Source of the DNA: Blautia parvula
GTDB lineage: Bacteria > Bacillota > Clostridia > Lachnospirales > Lachnospiraceae
Assembly (NCBI RefSeq): GCF_020215665.1
Contig: NZ_CP084061.1
Span: 1,612,001-1,676,000 of the forward strand
Direction: 5' to 3'
DNA length: 64,000 bases
This document shows positions 8,276 to 17,749 of the stretch, piece after piece. Numbering within the stretch: position 1 is the stretch's first letter; every line of letters begins with the position of its first letter. A program made the translations under genes and the position numbers. The notes beneath the pieces are model-generated. The model saw only the letters and a program-made list of their open reading frames with translations. It searched no databases and was not told where the DNA came from.

Positions 8276-9480
8276 CTGCATTCCTCCATATAATTCCGGG
8301 ATATCCGAATCGTTCCTTCTGGCATGGGTATACCGAAATTCTCCGCCACACAGGCGCCGACTGCCGCAAAGGAATCCGCCTGGGGCAGCGCTTTTCCTTC
8401 CTGTATGGACGGCGAATACAGCAAAAACGGCACCTGCTCTCTTGTGTGGTCTGTCCCCTGGTAAGTAGGGTCATTTCCATGGTCCGCCGTGATGATGAGC
8501 ATATCGTCTTCCCTCATGGCGTCCAGAAAAACTCCCAGCTTTTCATCAAAACGTTCCAGCTCCCCGGCATATCCTTCCGGATCCCTTCTGTGCCCCCAAA
8601 GGGCATCAAAATCTACCAGATTCACAAAACACAGCCCGTGAAAATCATCCTCCTCTGCCTCCCGGATGGTCTGTTCCATGCCGTGGACAGAGCTCTTTGA
8701 TTTCAGCGCTTTTGTGATTCCTTCTCCGGCGAAGATATCATTGATCTTGCCAATGGAGATCACATCCAGCCCCGCATCCTTCAGGGCATTCAGCACGGTT
8801 TTCCCAAAGGGTTTGACCGCGTAGTCATGGCGGTTGCTGGTCCGTCTGAACTCTCCCTTCTTTCTGCCCACATAAGGTCTCGCAATGACTCTTCCCACCT
8901 TCCACTCATCTTTCATGGTAAGCTCCCTTGCGATCTCACAGCACCGGTACAGCTCCTCCAGGCCGAAAGTCTCCTCATTGCCGCAGATCTGCAGTACAGA
9001 ATCCGCGGAGGTGTAGACGATCATATGTCCGGTGGCAATTTCCTCCTCACCAAGTTCATCCAAAATCTCTGTGCCGCTGGCGCTCTTATTGCCGATCACC
9101 TTATGCCCGGTTCGTCTTTCCAGCTCCGCGATCAGTTCAGGTGGAAATCCTGTCTCAGTGAACGTGATAAAAGGCTTTTCTGTCTTTAGGCCCATCATCT
9201 CCCAGTGGCCTGTCATGGTGTCCTTTCCCCTGCTGGTCTCATTGAGTTTTGTGTAATATGCCAGAGGATGTTTTACAGGTTCTATTCCCTCCAGCGGGTG
9301 AAGATTGGCAATTCCCAGCTTCTGCATATTGGGAACAGAAAATCCCTTCACATGCGAGGCAATGTGCCCAAGAGTATCTGCCCCTGCATCACCAAACTGC
9401 TCCGCATCCACGGCACCGCCCACCCCCAGGGAATCTATAACGATCACAAACACTCTTCTGAATCTTTCTTTACTTTCCAT
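8272..9480 (-). CDS. deoB: Phosphopentomutase
   Basis: A 402-residue protein that interconverts ribose-1-phosphate and ribose-5-phosphate (and the deoxy forms). It belongs to the alkaline phosphatase superfamily. Family motifs are [13 protein letters not shown] at the N-terminus (metal Asp), [14 protein letters not shown] near residues 86-99 (catalytic Thr), and [11 protein letters not shown](Q)GTDHTRE towards the C-terminus. It takes pentose-1-phosphate made by the upstream Udp and is followed, with a four-base overlap, by add. Its ribosome site is GAGG. Confidence 0.97.
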   Translation of the reverse strand: MESKERFRRVFVIVIDSLGVGGAVDAEQFGDAGADTLGHIASHVKGFSVPNMQKLGIANLHPLEGIEPVKHPLAYYTKLNETSRGKDTMTGHWEMMGLKTEKPFITFTETGFPPELIAELERRTGHKVIGNKSASGTEILDELGEEEIATGHMIVYTSADSVLQICGNEETFGLEELYRCCEIARELTMKDEWKVGRVIARPYVGRKKGEFRRTSNRHDYAVKPFGKTVLNALKDAGLDVISIGKINDIFAGEGITKALKSKSSVHGMEQTIREAEEDDFHGLCFVNLVDFDALWGHRRDPEGYAGELERFDEKLGVFLDAMREDDMLIITADHGNDPTYQGTDHTREQVPFLLYSPSIQEGKALPQADSFAAVGACVAENFGIPMPEGTIRISRNYMEECR

Positions 9481-9521
9481 CTGCTACCTCTTTTCTGTTA
9501 TGCCATATTTTCCGCTCCGGA

Positions 9522-10298
9522 TCACTTTTTTTCCTTTCGGATCAGTTCCCGGACTGCTTCCACTGCCACCTGTATGGCGCCCTCCGTATCGTGTACGACA
9601 GGATTCGGCAGATCCTTTTTCGCCCGCTCCTGGTTAGCCACCACCAGAAAAACGCTGCCTGCCCGGACTTTCAGATAACTGGCTACAATGAAAATAGCTG
9701 CGGATTCCATCTCCGATGCTTTACAGCCCAGTTTCAGCCATGCATCCCATTTGTTCAGCAGTTCATAGCCCACCGGTTTCGTCTCCGGGGAATGCTGTCC
9801 GAAAAAGGAATCCTTACACTGCACCACTCCCACATGGTAAGGCTTCTTCAGCGTTTCTGCTGCATTTACAAGGGCATTGGTCACACCAAAATCCGGTACT
9901 GCCGGGAACTCAATGGGCGCGTATTCCTTGCTGGTCCCCTCCATGCGGATGGCTCCGTTGGCAATGACGATATCGCCGCTTTTTACATCCAGATCCATGC
10001 CTCCGCAGGTTCCTATCCGGATAAATGTATCAGCGCCTGACATGACCAGTTCCTCCATGGCGATGGACGCAGAAGGGCCGCCGATGCCGGTGGATGTCAC
10101 ACTGACCATTTCCCCCTCCAGGGTACCCGTGTAGGTCACATACTCCCTGCTGTCCGCGATCAGCCTGGGATGGTCAAAATATTTCGCGATCTTTTCACAG
10201 CGCTTTGGGTCACCCGGCATGATGACATAACGCCCCACATCCCCTCTGCCAACCTGTGTGTGATATTGTTTTCCCTCTACTTCTGAATAATTTATCAT
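9522..10298 (-). CDS. udp: Uridine phosphorylase
   Basis: A 258-residue member of the PNP/Udp phosphorylase family. It splits uridine with phosphate to uracil and ribose-1-phosphate. Signatures are [16 protein letters not shown] near the N-terminus, [15 protein letters not shown] (about residues 70-84), RIGTCGG and the nucleoside-binding [10 protein letters not shown] near 194-203. The presence of Gln and Arg ([13 protein letters not shown]) near 160-172 favours uridine over purine nucleosides, though a broad pyrimidine phosphorylase is possible. It is the first gene of udp-deoB-add. TATAAT on the minus strand near 10340 is a probable -10 box. Confidence 0.9.
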   Translation of the reverse strand: MINYSEVEGKQYHTQVGRGDVGRYVIMPGDPKRCEKIAKYFDHPRLIADSREYVTYTGTLEGEMVSVTSTGIGGPSASIAMEELVMSGADTFIRIGTCGGMDLDVKSGDIVIANGAIRMEGTSKEYAPIEFPAVPDFGVTNALVNAAETLKKPYHVGVVQCKDSFFGQHSPETKPVGYELLNKWDAWLKLGCKASEMESAAIFIVASYLKVRAGSVFLVVANQERAKKDLPNPVVHDTEGAIQVAVEAVRELIRKEKK

Positions 10299-10383
10299 AT
10301 ATTCATCCCTTTCCTGTAATTTACGTGGTTCATAGATTTATTATAACAAATCACAGGAAATAAAAAAGGTCATGTGTCTCTTT

Positions 10384-10412
10384 TTTACAAAAACCTGTTT
10401 TCATGTTACAAT
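10384..10412 (+). promoter_or_regulatory. Promoter of the cation/proton antiporter gene
   Basis: TTTACA (10384-10389), 17 bases and TACAAT (10407-10412), about 80 bases before the start codon. Confidence 0.6.
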
Positions 10413-10493
10413 AACCTCAGGTTTCACTTCCCTGACGCCTGCCCACTCTGAAAACTCTGCTTCCACTGCGGACACTCACCAGGAGGTAAAAAA

Positions 10494-12134
10494 ATGACAT
10501 GGAACTTATTATTAATTTCATCTGTAATTCTGCTCTGTATTGTACTGCATCGGATTTCCGATAAGATCGGTGTACCCATGCTGCTGGCCTTTATCCTTCT
10601 CGGTATGGCTTTCGGAACAGACGGTATCGTAAAAATCTCTTTCGACAATTATCCGCTGGCGGAAAATATCTGCTCCACAGCACTGATCTTCATTATGTTC
10701 TACGGCGGTTTCGGCACCAACTGGAATGAGGCCAGACCTGTTGCCGTCAAATCTGTGTTCCTCTCCACTCTGGGAGTTGTGATCACCGCCGCCCTCACAG
10801 GTTTCTTCTGTTATTTTGTCCTGAAATTCAGCTTTCTGGACAGCATGCTCATAGGCTCTGTCATCAGCTCCACGGACGCGGCCTCTGTCTTCTCCATACT
10901 CCGTTCTAAAAATATGGGCCTCAAATACGGCACAGCCTCCATGCTGGAGCTGGAAAGCGGCAGCAATGACCCCTGTTCCTATATGCTGACAGCAGTGGTT
11001 CTCTCTGCCATGAGCGGTACGGCAAGCGCAGGCTCTGTCTTTTATATGATTTTTGCGCAGCTCTTCTTCGGTATTCTCTTTGGATGCCTCATTGCTTTTG
11101 CAGCCCGTTTTATCCTGCGGCATATCCGTTTTGATATTGCGGGATTTGATATGGCTTTTGTCATCGCGGCAGCGCTGCTCTCCTATGCACTGCCTTCCAT
11201 GGCGGGCGGCAACGGATACTTAAGTGCCTATATGGTAGGAATCATTCTCGGCAATACCAAGATCAGGAACAAAAAATCACTGGTAAACTTCTTCGACGGT
11301 ATCACAGGACTTATGCAGATGCTCATCTTCTTTCTCCTTGGTCTGCTGGCAACGCCCTCAAAGCTTCCCCATATTTTCCTTCCGGCACTGGCAATCGCCC
11401 TGTTTTTGACCCTGGCGGCACGGCCTCTGGCGGTCCTGGCCATACTGATGCCATTCAAATGCCGTCTCAATCAGCAGGCCCTTGTCTCCTTTGCAGGGCT
11501 CAGAGGTGCAGCGTCCATTGTTTTTGCCATTATGGCCACTGTGGATGAGGCTTATACCGGCTTTGATGTCTATCATATTGTATTTTGTATTGTACTGCTC
11601 TCCATCTTATTCCAGGGAAGTTTTCTCTCCCAGGCAGCGAAGAAACTGAATATGAGTGACACAGAGGCGGATGTCATGAAGACCTTCAGTGATTACTCTG
11701 AGGAAGTTGACCTGCAGTTTATCCGCATCCGCATAACAGAGACACACTCCTGGAGCCATACGGCTGTGAAGGACATTCCCCTTCCCCCGGACACTCTTTT
11801 TCTCATGCTTCTGCGGGGGGACAAGACCGTGATCCCAAGCGGAGAAACCATTTTTCTCCCCGGGGATACGGCTGTATTAAGCGCCCGCGGATATCAGGAA
11901 CAGGAAGATCTGGAGCTGACGGAAATGCGGATAACCGCAAAAAGTCCCTGGATCGGTATTAAGATTTCCGACTTCTCTCCCTATCCCGGCGAACTGGTCA
12001 TTATGATTCTGCGCGGGGAGGAAACGGTTGTTCCGAACGGGGACACAGTCATTATGGAAAATGACCTGCTTGTGATCTATTCCGTACCGGAATACCGGAA
12101 AAACCTGCCCGTAAAAGAATTACCTGCCGGATAA
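10494..12134 (+). CDS. K+/H+ antiporter, NhaP2/CvrA type (CPA1 with RCK_C domains)
   Basis: A 546-residue protein. Residues 1-385 form about 12-13 membrane segments of a CPA1 cation/proton antiporter. The key acidic pair appears in SSTDAASVFSILRS (Asp near 128) and ELESGSNDP (Asp near 162). Residues about 395-545 hold two TrkA_C/RCK_C-like units (LPPDTLFLMLLRGDKTVIPSG, then ELVIMILRGEETVVPNGD), the cytosolic ligand-sensing modules of NhaP2-like transporters. It probably exports K+ or Na+ in exchange for protons. The gene is monocistronic, with its own promoter, an AGGAGG site and a shared terminator. Confidence 0.9.
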   Translation: MTWNLLLISSVILLCIVLHRISDKIGVPMLLAFILLGMAFGTDGIVKISFDNYPLAENICSTALIFIMFYGGFGTNWNEARPVAVKSVFLSTLGVVITAALTGFFCYFVLKFSFLDSMLIGSVISSTDAASVFSILRSKNMGLKYGTASMLELESGSNDPCSYMLTAVVLSAMSGTASAGSVFYMIFAQLFFGILFGCLIAFAARFILRHIRFDIAGFDMAFVIAAALLSYALPSMAGGNGYLSAYMVGIILGNTKIRNKKSLVNFFDGITGLMQMLIFFLLGLLATPSKLPHIFLPALAIALFLTLAARPLAVLAILMPFKCRLNQQALVSFAGLRGAASIVFAIMATVDEAYTGFDVYHIVFCIVLLSILFQGSFLSQAAKKLNMSDTEADVMKTFSDYSEEVDLQFIRIRITETHSWSHTAVKDIPLPPDTLFLMLLRGDKTVIPSGETIFLPGDTAVLSARGYQEQEDLELTEMRITAKSPWIGIKISDFSPYPGELVIMILRGEETVVPNGDTVIMENDLLVIYSVPEYRKNLPVKELPAG

Positions 12135-12137
12135 GGC

Positions 12138-12180
12138 AAAAGCAGCTCCGCGGTTTTATTTTCCGCAGAGCTGCTCTTTT
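12138..12180. terminator. Bidirectional terminator between antiporter and GH2 genes
   Basis: AGCAGCTC pairs with GAGCTGCT, extended by GCGG/CCGC, with A and T runs on the two sides. It touches the GH2 stop codon at 12181-12183. Confidence 0.82.
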
Positions 12181-13980
12181 TTACATATAAGATCTCCAGT
12201 ATCCTACATGTCTTTCATTGATTTCCCTGATAATTTCCGGTTCTATCTTGAAGTTTCTTTCCATATCCATAAGACCGTTGATCTCCTGCTGTACATCTGT
12301 CACCTGTGTGTAGCAGAAGCCGCAGATATAAGGTACCTTCTTCACAGCAGTCGTGATCTCATCAAAACGCCGGATGAACTCCTCCCTGCTGTTCACTTTA
12401 TTGCCGTATCCCCAGCCGCTGTCGTCATTGTTGAAGGCAATTCCGCCGTATTCACTGATCAGGACCGGCTGGCCTTTGTATTCGTATCCGTTTGCCATTG
12501 CGGATTTGCTGCTGCTGTGATACATCTCTGTACTCAGAATCTCTTCTTTATGTCCCGCATACCGGTCATAGAAAATATCGCCGCATTCTTCATAATCATG
12601 AAGCGTAATGATATCGGAAACTGTATGCTCCCAACCGTCATTGACTACCACCGGGCGGTATCCGTCCATGCTCTTTGTGAGATGGTAAACTGCCTCTGTA
12701 AAATGCTGTTGTTTTCTATCCACTTCCACCCTCTGGATTCCCCAGGATTCGTTAAACGGAGTCCAGGTGATGATAGACGGATGGTTGTAATTCTGACGCA
12801 CAATGTCGATCCATTCCTTTGTGAACAGCTCCACGGCATAATCTGAAAATCCATAGGCAGCGGCAGCCTCACTCCACACCAACATGCCTTTAACATCACA
12901 CCAGTACAGGAAACGCTCATCCTCGATCTTCTGATGTTTGCGCAGGCCGTTGTAACCAAGCGCATGAATCTTGTCGATATCTTCGATCAGCGCCTCCTCA
13001 CTTGGCGGGGTCAGATGGGAATCCTTCCAGTATCCCTGGTCAAGAATGAGTCTCTGATACAGTGGTTTGCCGTTCAGCAGAATGTTTGGTCCATCAATGC
13101 GGATTTCCCGCATGCCAAAATAAGAACCCACCTCATCACAAACCTCTCCTTTATACCGAACGCGGAAAGTAATGTCATACAGATCAGGCTCCTCCGGTGA
13201 CCAGGTTCTTACGCCCCAGACAAAGGCATTCTCCCCTGAACCGGAGACTTCCAGCACGGTTTTTGCGTGGGAAGCAGCCATGAAAACCGTTCCTTTTGCC
13301 ACAAACATTCCGTCAAAACTGACTACCGCTTCCACCGAAAGCTCATCGCCGAAGCATTCCGCGGCGGCGGCTATTTCATACTCCAGCTCCACCGCATTGT
13401 CTGTGAGTACAGGTGTTATCTTTACGTGGTCCAGTCTGATCTCCGGCACGTATTCCATCCATACGGTTTTCCAGATGCCTGTTGTCTGCACATACCAGCA
13501 GGCAAAATTTTCTTTAATCCAGCGCTGTTTTCCTCTTGGCTGGCGGATGTCAGTGGAATCCTCCACCTTCACTACAAGCTCATTTTCCCCGTCACGCACA
13601 AGGTCTGTCACGTCAAAGGAAAAGCGGGAATATCCGCCTCTGTGACTGCCCGCAAAACTGCCGTTTACCCACACTTTTGTCAGGAAATCACTGCCTTCAA
13701 AATGCAGGAGAAGCCTTTTGCCGCAAAGCATTTCGCCATTTACCGCAAAGCTGCGTCTGTACCAGACATTTCCATGGATCTCCTCCTCGCCGATACCGCT
13801 CAAGTTGGTCTCGTAGGTAAAGGGAACCTGAATCTGTCTCTCTCCTTTAAACTTCTCATACCATGCCTCTTTTTCTCCGCGGTTTTCGTCATCGAATCCA
13901 AAATCCCATGTCCCGTTTAAATTCATCCAGTTGTCACGCACAAACTGGGGTCTCGGATAGTCTTTTTTGTAGCATTTCAT
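12181..13980 (-). CDS. Glycoside hydrolase family 2 (beta-glycosidase)
   Basis: A 599-residue cytosolic enzyme with the three core GH2 domains: sugar-binding jelly roll (about 1-180), immunoglobulin-like domain (about 185-290) and TIM barrel (about 295-595). The acid/base Glu is Glu411 in the motif FNESWG, and the nucleophile is about Glu510 in LISEYGG. Family members are beta-glucuronidases, beta-galactosidases or beta-mannosidases; the compact size is closest to the glucuronidase-like/small-galactosidase group, but the substrate cannot be assigned. No signal peptide is seen, so it would act on an oligosaccharide imported by the adjacent ABC transporter. It is the last gene of that operon and has an AAGGAGG site. 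Confidence 0.9.
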   Translation of the reverse strand: MKCYKKDYPRPQFVRDNWMNLNGTWDFGFDDENRGEKEAWYEKFKGERQIQVPFTYETNLSGIGEEEIHGNVWYRRSFAVNGEMLCGKRLLLHFEGSDFLTKVWVNGSFAGSHRGGYSRFSFDVTDLVRDGENELVVKVEDSTDIRQPRGKQRWIKENFACWYVQTTGIWKTVWMEYVPEIRLDHVKITPVLTDNAVELEYEIAAAAECFGDELSVEAVVSFDGMFVAKGTVFMAASHAKTVLEVSGSGENAFVWGVRTWSPEEPDLYDITFRVRYKGEVCDEVGSYFGMREIRIDGPNILLNGKPLYQRLILDQGYWKDSHLTPPSEEALIEDIDKIHALGYNGLRKHQKIEDERFLYWCDVKGMLVWSEAAAAYGFSDYAVELFTKEWIDIVRQNYNHPSIITWTPFNESWGIQRVEVDRKQQHFTEAVYHLTKSMDGYRPVVVNDGWEHTVSDIITLHDYEECGDIFYDRYAGHKEEILSTEMYHSSSKSAMANGYEYKGQPVLISEYGGIAFNNDDSGWGYGNKVNSREEFIRRFDEITTAVKKVPYICGFCYTQVTDVQQEINGLMDMERNFKIEPEIIREINERHVGYWRSYM

Positions 13981-14024
13981 TTCTGTTTGTCCTCCTTATA
14001 GGTAAATGTCAATTACTTTTCCTG

Positions 14025-14858
14025 TCATCCCTTGACGCCGGACATGGTGATGCCTTCCACGATCTGACGCTCAAACAGGATATAAATAAGAATAACAGGC
14101 ACCGCTGCTATCATATTTGCTGTCATTGGTTTTACATAGTCCACCGTATAAGTTCCCGCAAAGGTCGGAATACCTATGGGAAGGGTGAACTTACTGCTGC
14201 TCATGGAACAGAGCAGGGGCCAGAGATAATTGTTCCAGCTTCCGATAAAGGCGAAAATACACACAGTTGAGATAACCGCCTTTGACAAGGGCAGCACCAC
14301 TTTGAAGAATGCGGTCAGCTCTCCTCCCCCGTCAATCTGCACTGCCTCCAGAAGCTCGTTTGGCAGTCCTTTAAAAAAGGTCACCATTATGATCAGATTC
14401 ATGGAACCCGCAATTGTGGGCAATACAAGGCCTGCGTAGGAATCAATGAGATTCAGGCCGTTTGCCGTGATAAAAAGAGGTACAATGGTTGCTTCCCCCG
14501 GCACCATCAATCCCAGAAGAAAATAGAAATATAGCGCATTGCTCCCCTTAAATTTGATCTTTGCCAGAGCATACGCAGCCATGGCAGAAAGGATCACGGT
14601 CAGAACTGTAGTCAACACAGCGATAAATACACTGTTGAACAGCCATTTTGTAACATCCGAACCCAGAATAAGATCCGGGTAATTCTGGAATGTATACGGT
14701 GGTGTGAACCAGTCCAGTATACTATTGATCTGCTTTCCCTCTTTCTGGAAGGAAACTGCCAGAGACCACAGAATCGGCGTCATAAAGATCGCCGCCAGGA
14801 TCACGGATATGATGGATAATACAATACTGCCCGGTTTTTTCTTTGCCTTAGAATTCAT
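14025..14858 (-). CDS. Carbohydrate ABC transporter permease, MalG/UgpE-like
   Basis: A 277-residue inner-membrane permease with six membrane segments. The ABC-coupling EAA loop is at ELLEAVQIDGGGELTAFFKVVLP, and the C-terminus (GITMSGVKG) is typical of the MalG branch. The start ATG at 14856-14858 lies within the last codons of the upstream permease and has a GGGGG site; an upstream in-frame start is not needed. Together with the MalF-like partner and the binding protein it forms the importer of sugar locus 1. No ATPase is encoded here; a shared MsmX-type ATPase elsewhere is the usual solution (inference). Confidence 0.92.
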   Translation of the reverse strand: MNSKAKKKPGSIVLSIISVILAAIFMTPILWSLAVSFQKEGKQINSILDWFTPPYTFQNYPDLILGSDVTKWLFNSVFIAVLTTVLTVILSAMAAYALAKIKFKGSNALYFYFLLGLMVPGEATIVPLFITANGLNLIDSYAGLVLPTIAGSMNLIIMVTFFKGLPNELLEAVQIDGGGELTAFFKVVLPLSKAVISTVCIFAFIGSWNNYLWPLLCSMSSSKFTLPIGIPTFAGTYTVDYVKPMTANMIAAVPVILIYILFERQIVEGITMSGVKG

Positions 14859-15747
14859 CAGCCTCTGCCCCCTTTCTCTCAATCGTCTTCTGCACAATAG
14901 TCAATACTACAAGTATCAGAAACAGTACATAGGACATGGCTGCCGCATACCCCATGTTGTTTTTCTTGAAGGCTGTCTCATATACGTACTGGATCAGCGG
15001 CCTTGTAGATCCTGCCGGCCCGCCTACTGTGATCATATAAATCTGTCCAAATACTTTGAAACAAGCAATGACCTGCAGAAGAACCACCAGATAAGTAGTC
15101 GGCTTCAAAAGCGGCAGTACGATGGAGAAAAGCTGCTGTCTCTTGGTTGCGCCGTCTATGGATGCGGCCTCATATATCTGGGGCGATATATCCTGAAGCG
15201 CAGACAGATACAGAAGCATGGAAAATCCAACCGTCCACCAGATCGTCATGGCTGTGATGGCTGACCAGGCAAGACCGCTCTCGTTGAGCCACTGCAGCTC
15301 CCTGTCCGGGGGAAGGACCTTAATAAAATGCAGAAATCCGTTGATAAATCCCCGGTACGGCGTGAACATATATTTTGCTATAAATGCCGCAACAGACACA
15401 GACAGTACACTGGGAAGATAATAACAGATACGCAGGCCCTTCTTTAATTTGTTCGGCCGGTTGGCAAACAAGGCTAGAATCAGTGCCATAATCACCAGAA
15501 GGGGTGTGGTGATCAGTACGAAATACGTAGTGTGCCATAGGGCGTCCAGAAACTTTTTATCCCCCAGGAATTTTATGTAATTGTCAAGTCCCACGAACTT
15601 TACTTTTCCCATCAGAGACCATTTATGAAGGCTGACATAGACACCCTGAATCACCGGCCAAATGGTAAATACTGTATACAGGATAAAAAAGGGCAGTATG
15701 AATCCCAGTCCTGCCAGCAGGTTTTTTCGCTTTCTTTTTTTACTCAC
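14848..15747 (-). CDS. Carbohydrate ABC transporter permease, MalF/UgpA-like
   Basis: A 299-residue permease with six membrane helices. The EAA loop is at IYEAASIDGATKRQQLFSI. It starts at a GTG (15745-15747) with AGGAGG seven bases upstream. It overlaps the next permease by 11 bases, indicating translational coupling. Substrate specificity must come from the binding protein upstream. Confidence 0.92.
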   Translation of the reverse strand: MSKKRKRKNLLAGLGFILPFFILYTVFTIWPVIQGVYVSLHKWSLMGKVKFVGLDNYIKFLGDKKFLDALWHTTYFVLITTPLLVIMALILALFANRPNKLKKGLRICYYLPSVLSVSVAAFIAKYMFTPYRGFINGFLHFIKVLPPDRELQWLNESGLAWSAITAMTIWWTVGFSMLLYLSALQDISPQIYEAASIDGATKRQQLFSIVLPLLKPTTYLVVLLQVIACFKVFGQIYMITVGGPAGSTRPLIQYVYETAFKKNNMGYAAAMSYVLFLILVVLTIVQKTIERKGAEADEF

Positions 15748-15840
15748 TTGATTTCCTCCTTACAGCTTCCCGCTCACGATAGTTTTGCTGTCTGCAAGGG
15801 AAAGGAGAGCCTTATGCTCCCCCTTCTCTGCCCTGCTTAT

Positions 15841-17227
15841 TTACGGAAGATTCGTATCAAGTTCGTCGTAAAGCATACCGACTGCCTCTTCTGCGTCAGT
15901 ATCACCTGACCACAGAGTATTCAGACTGTCAATCATACCTGACTTCATAGCATTAAATGTAGAAACCTTTGAGGGAAGAACTGCTGTCTCCAGAGCTTCC
16001 ATGTAGCTGCTTCTGTAGGGCATATCCAGATATTCCTGGCTTTCCCTGACTGCATTGCTGGCAGGGATCTGACCTGAGCCTGCCCATGTAAGGCCGCCTT
16101 TTTCGGAAGCACTTACCATAAATTCCACTGCTGCCTTGCTGTCCTCCTCGCTTCTGTCTTTCTTAGTCGGAAGAATCAGTGTATGGGAGTCTGCCCAGCA
16201 TGCATTCTTGTCAAACATCTGCGGATAAGGCATGGCACCGAAATTCAGGTTTTCTGTTTTCTCCAGGGCTCCGGTTCCCCATGTACCACCAATATAGATG
16301 CCGGCTTTTCCGCTCTGGAAAAACTGCTGGTGGTCATCAATTCCTTCTGCCACATAGCCCTTGTCATAGAGGCTCTTTACAAATTCCGCCGCCTTTACCG
16401 CAATGTCTTTATCCATGGTGACTTCACTGCCGTCTTCATTCACAAGAGGGGTTCCTCCCATCTGGAAGTAAGTCGCCCACCATACACGATATGGGTCATC
16501 ACCATTATTTGTCAGAGAGATAACTGAGCCTCCCTCCGGGATAACCGCTTTGATCTTATCACAAACTGCGTAGAAATCGTCTTCACTGGCAATAGCAAGC
16601 TGGCCCTTGTCATTCAGCGCGACGCCTGCCTGGTCCAGGATATCTTTGTTGAAATACATGATCTCTGCATGGGTATCCAGCGGAACCGCGTAAATAGAGC
16701 CGTCAAAGGTTACAGATTCCAGGGATGTCTCGGAATACATGGTGCTCAGGTCCACGCCCAGTTCATCCAGATAATCGTCCAGAGGGGCAACCACACCCTG
16801 TTCTACCAGTTCCGGAAGGGATGATGCATGGGAAACACCAATATCAGGGCCTTTGCCTGCTGCCACTGCTGTCTGCAGCTTTGTATAGTAATCTGCCCAT
16901 ACCAGCATAATGGACTGTACCTGCTTTTCCGGGCCACCCTCATTGTATTCGCTTATCATCTTATCCATGAATTCCCCGTCGCCGCCGCTGAACAGAGACC
17001 AGAATACCAATTTATTTTTGTCTACAGCAACTGCTTCCGGATTGTTGACTGTTCCATCGTCGTTTACATCCGCTGAGGCCTCTTCACCCTGCTCTTCGGT
17101 TCCTTCTTCCTGAGAGGATTTTACCCCCCCCCTCGCTTTTTTCTGAATTTTCGCTTCCACAGCCGGAAAGGACTGCTGCTGCAGTTAATGTAAGTGCCAG
17201 GATCGATGCGATTGCTTTACGTTTCAT
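15841..17227 (-). pseudogene. Sugar ABC solute-binding lipoprotein, frame broken at a G9 tract
   Basis: An extracellular sugar-binding lipoprotein (SBP family 1). The natural start is the ATG at 17225-17227 (GGAGGA upstream): MKRKAIASILALTLTAAAVL, then lipobox LSGC with the lipidated Cys. That frame runs into a run of nine Gs (17124-17132 as Cs on the plus strand) after SEKSEG. From there the mature protein continues in another frame (VKSSQEEGTEEQG, then FWSLFSGGDGEFMDKM to the stop at 15841). Eight Gs would restore one continuous protein of about 460 residues; nine Gs put the two parts out of frame. The cause may be a phase-variable tract, a mutation or a sequence error. It is first in the operon before both permeases and GH2. 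Confidence 0.85.
17124..17132 (-). repeat. G9 homopolymer inside the binding-protein gene
   Basis: Nine consecutive Cs on the plus strand (Gs in the coding strand), located about ten codons after the lipobox Cys. The two halves of the gene are in frame only with eight (or eight plus or minus three) Gs. Confidence 0.9.
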
Positions 17228-17282
17228 ACTTTCTCTTCCTCCTTGAAATTTGGTTTCTTATCCTTTTGTGACCGGTCATAAA

Positions 17283-17457
17283 AACAATATTACTGTTGGT
17301 TATTTCTTTGTAAGAGCCTCATTTAAAACAGTTTTATTGTTCTTTATGCATCTATAATACCGTCATTCCGTCAGTATGTCAAGTTTTATTTTGCTAATTT
17401 TTGTGTTTTTGACCATTTATAACAGTATTTCTATTTATATACAACAGTATTACTGTT
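17283..17457. repeat. Repeated AACAGTA-type palindromes at the sugar locus 1 promoter
   Basis: A perfect 15-bp palindrome, AACAGTATTACTGTT (17443-17457), has close variants at 17283-17297 (AACAATATTACTGTT) and 17327-17341 (AACAGTTTTATTGTT), and a half-conserved site at 17421-17435. Centre spacings are 44, 94 and 22 bases, close to whole helical turns. They flank the promoter of the binding-protein operon and look like operators. The likely binder is the ArsR-like regulator at 18856-19776 (inference from position). Confidence 0.65.
17354..17382 (-). promoter_or_regulatory. Promoter of sugar locus 1 operon
   Basis: TTGACA (17377-17382) and TATTAT (17354-17359) on the minus strand with a 17-base spacer. 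The leader is about 120 bases. Operator-like palindromes lie on both sides. Confidence 0.65.
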
Positions 17458-17643
17458 CTATTAAGTATCTTTTTACTGTTTGTTTTCAGTATTTCTGTCA
17501 TAACTGAGTGGGTGTGCTTCTTGTTCTCATAATTATTTGGCATGTGATGTCAAAACTGCAGGCTCCCGCAGTAAGCCAAAAGGTCCAAAGACAGAATTCC
17601 TCTGCTTATAATTTAAAAATATAATTTACAATAGGATTTTTCA

Positions 17644-17704
17644 TATACCAGATCTGGTATAGATTTGTAAGACAGGGATGCCGCTGTCAGATTAAGCAGC
17701 ATCC
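17644..17704 (-). repeat. Hairpins at the 3' end of the first Rpn cassette
   Basis: An 18-bp palindrome (TATACCAGATCTGGTATA, 17644-17661) and a GGATGC/GCATCC hairpin (17676-17704) follow the Rpn gene. The joining stretch TAGATTTGTA-GACA recurs at the same place behind the second Rpn copy near 50453-50466, so this is a conserved cassette end. The remaining bases of the 17228-17749 gap hold only the sugar locus 1 promoter and operators. Confidence 0.6.
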
Positions 17705-17749
17705 GCTCTCAGAATTTCGGTTATGTTATCAGGTCTCAGAAGCAGCGGA

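Noticed and set aside
13172-13920. Long plus-strand open frames opposite the GH2 gene, and similar ones opposite RND, speA and lon
   Set aside because: They are antisense shadows of well-supported genes, with no ribosome sites or protein motifs.
15841-17160. GTG at 17158-17160 as true start of the locus 1 binding protein
   Set aside because: No ribosome site and it would drop the signal peptide and lipobox that are plainly encoded just upstream in another frame.
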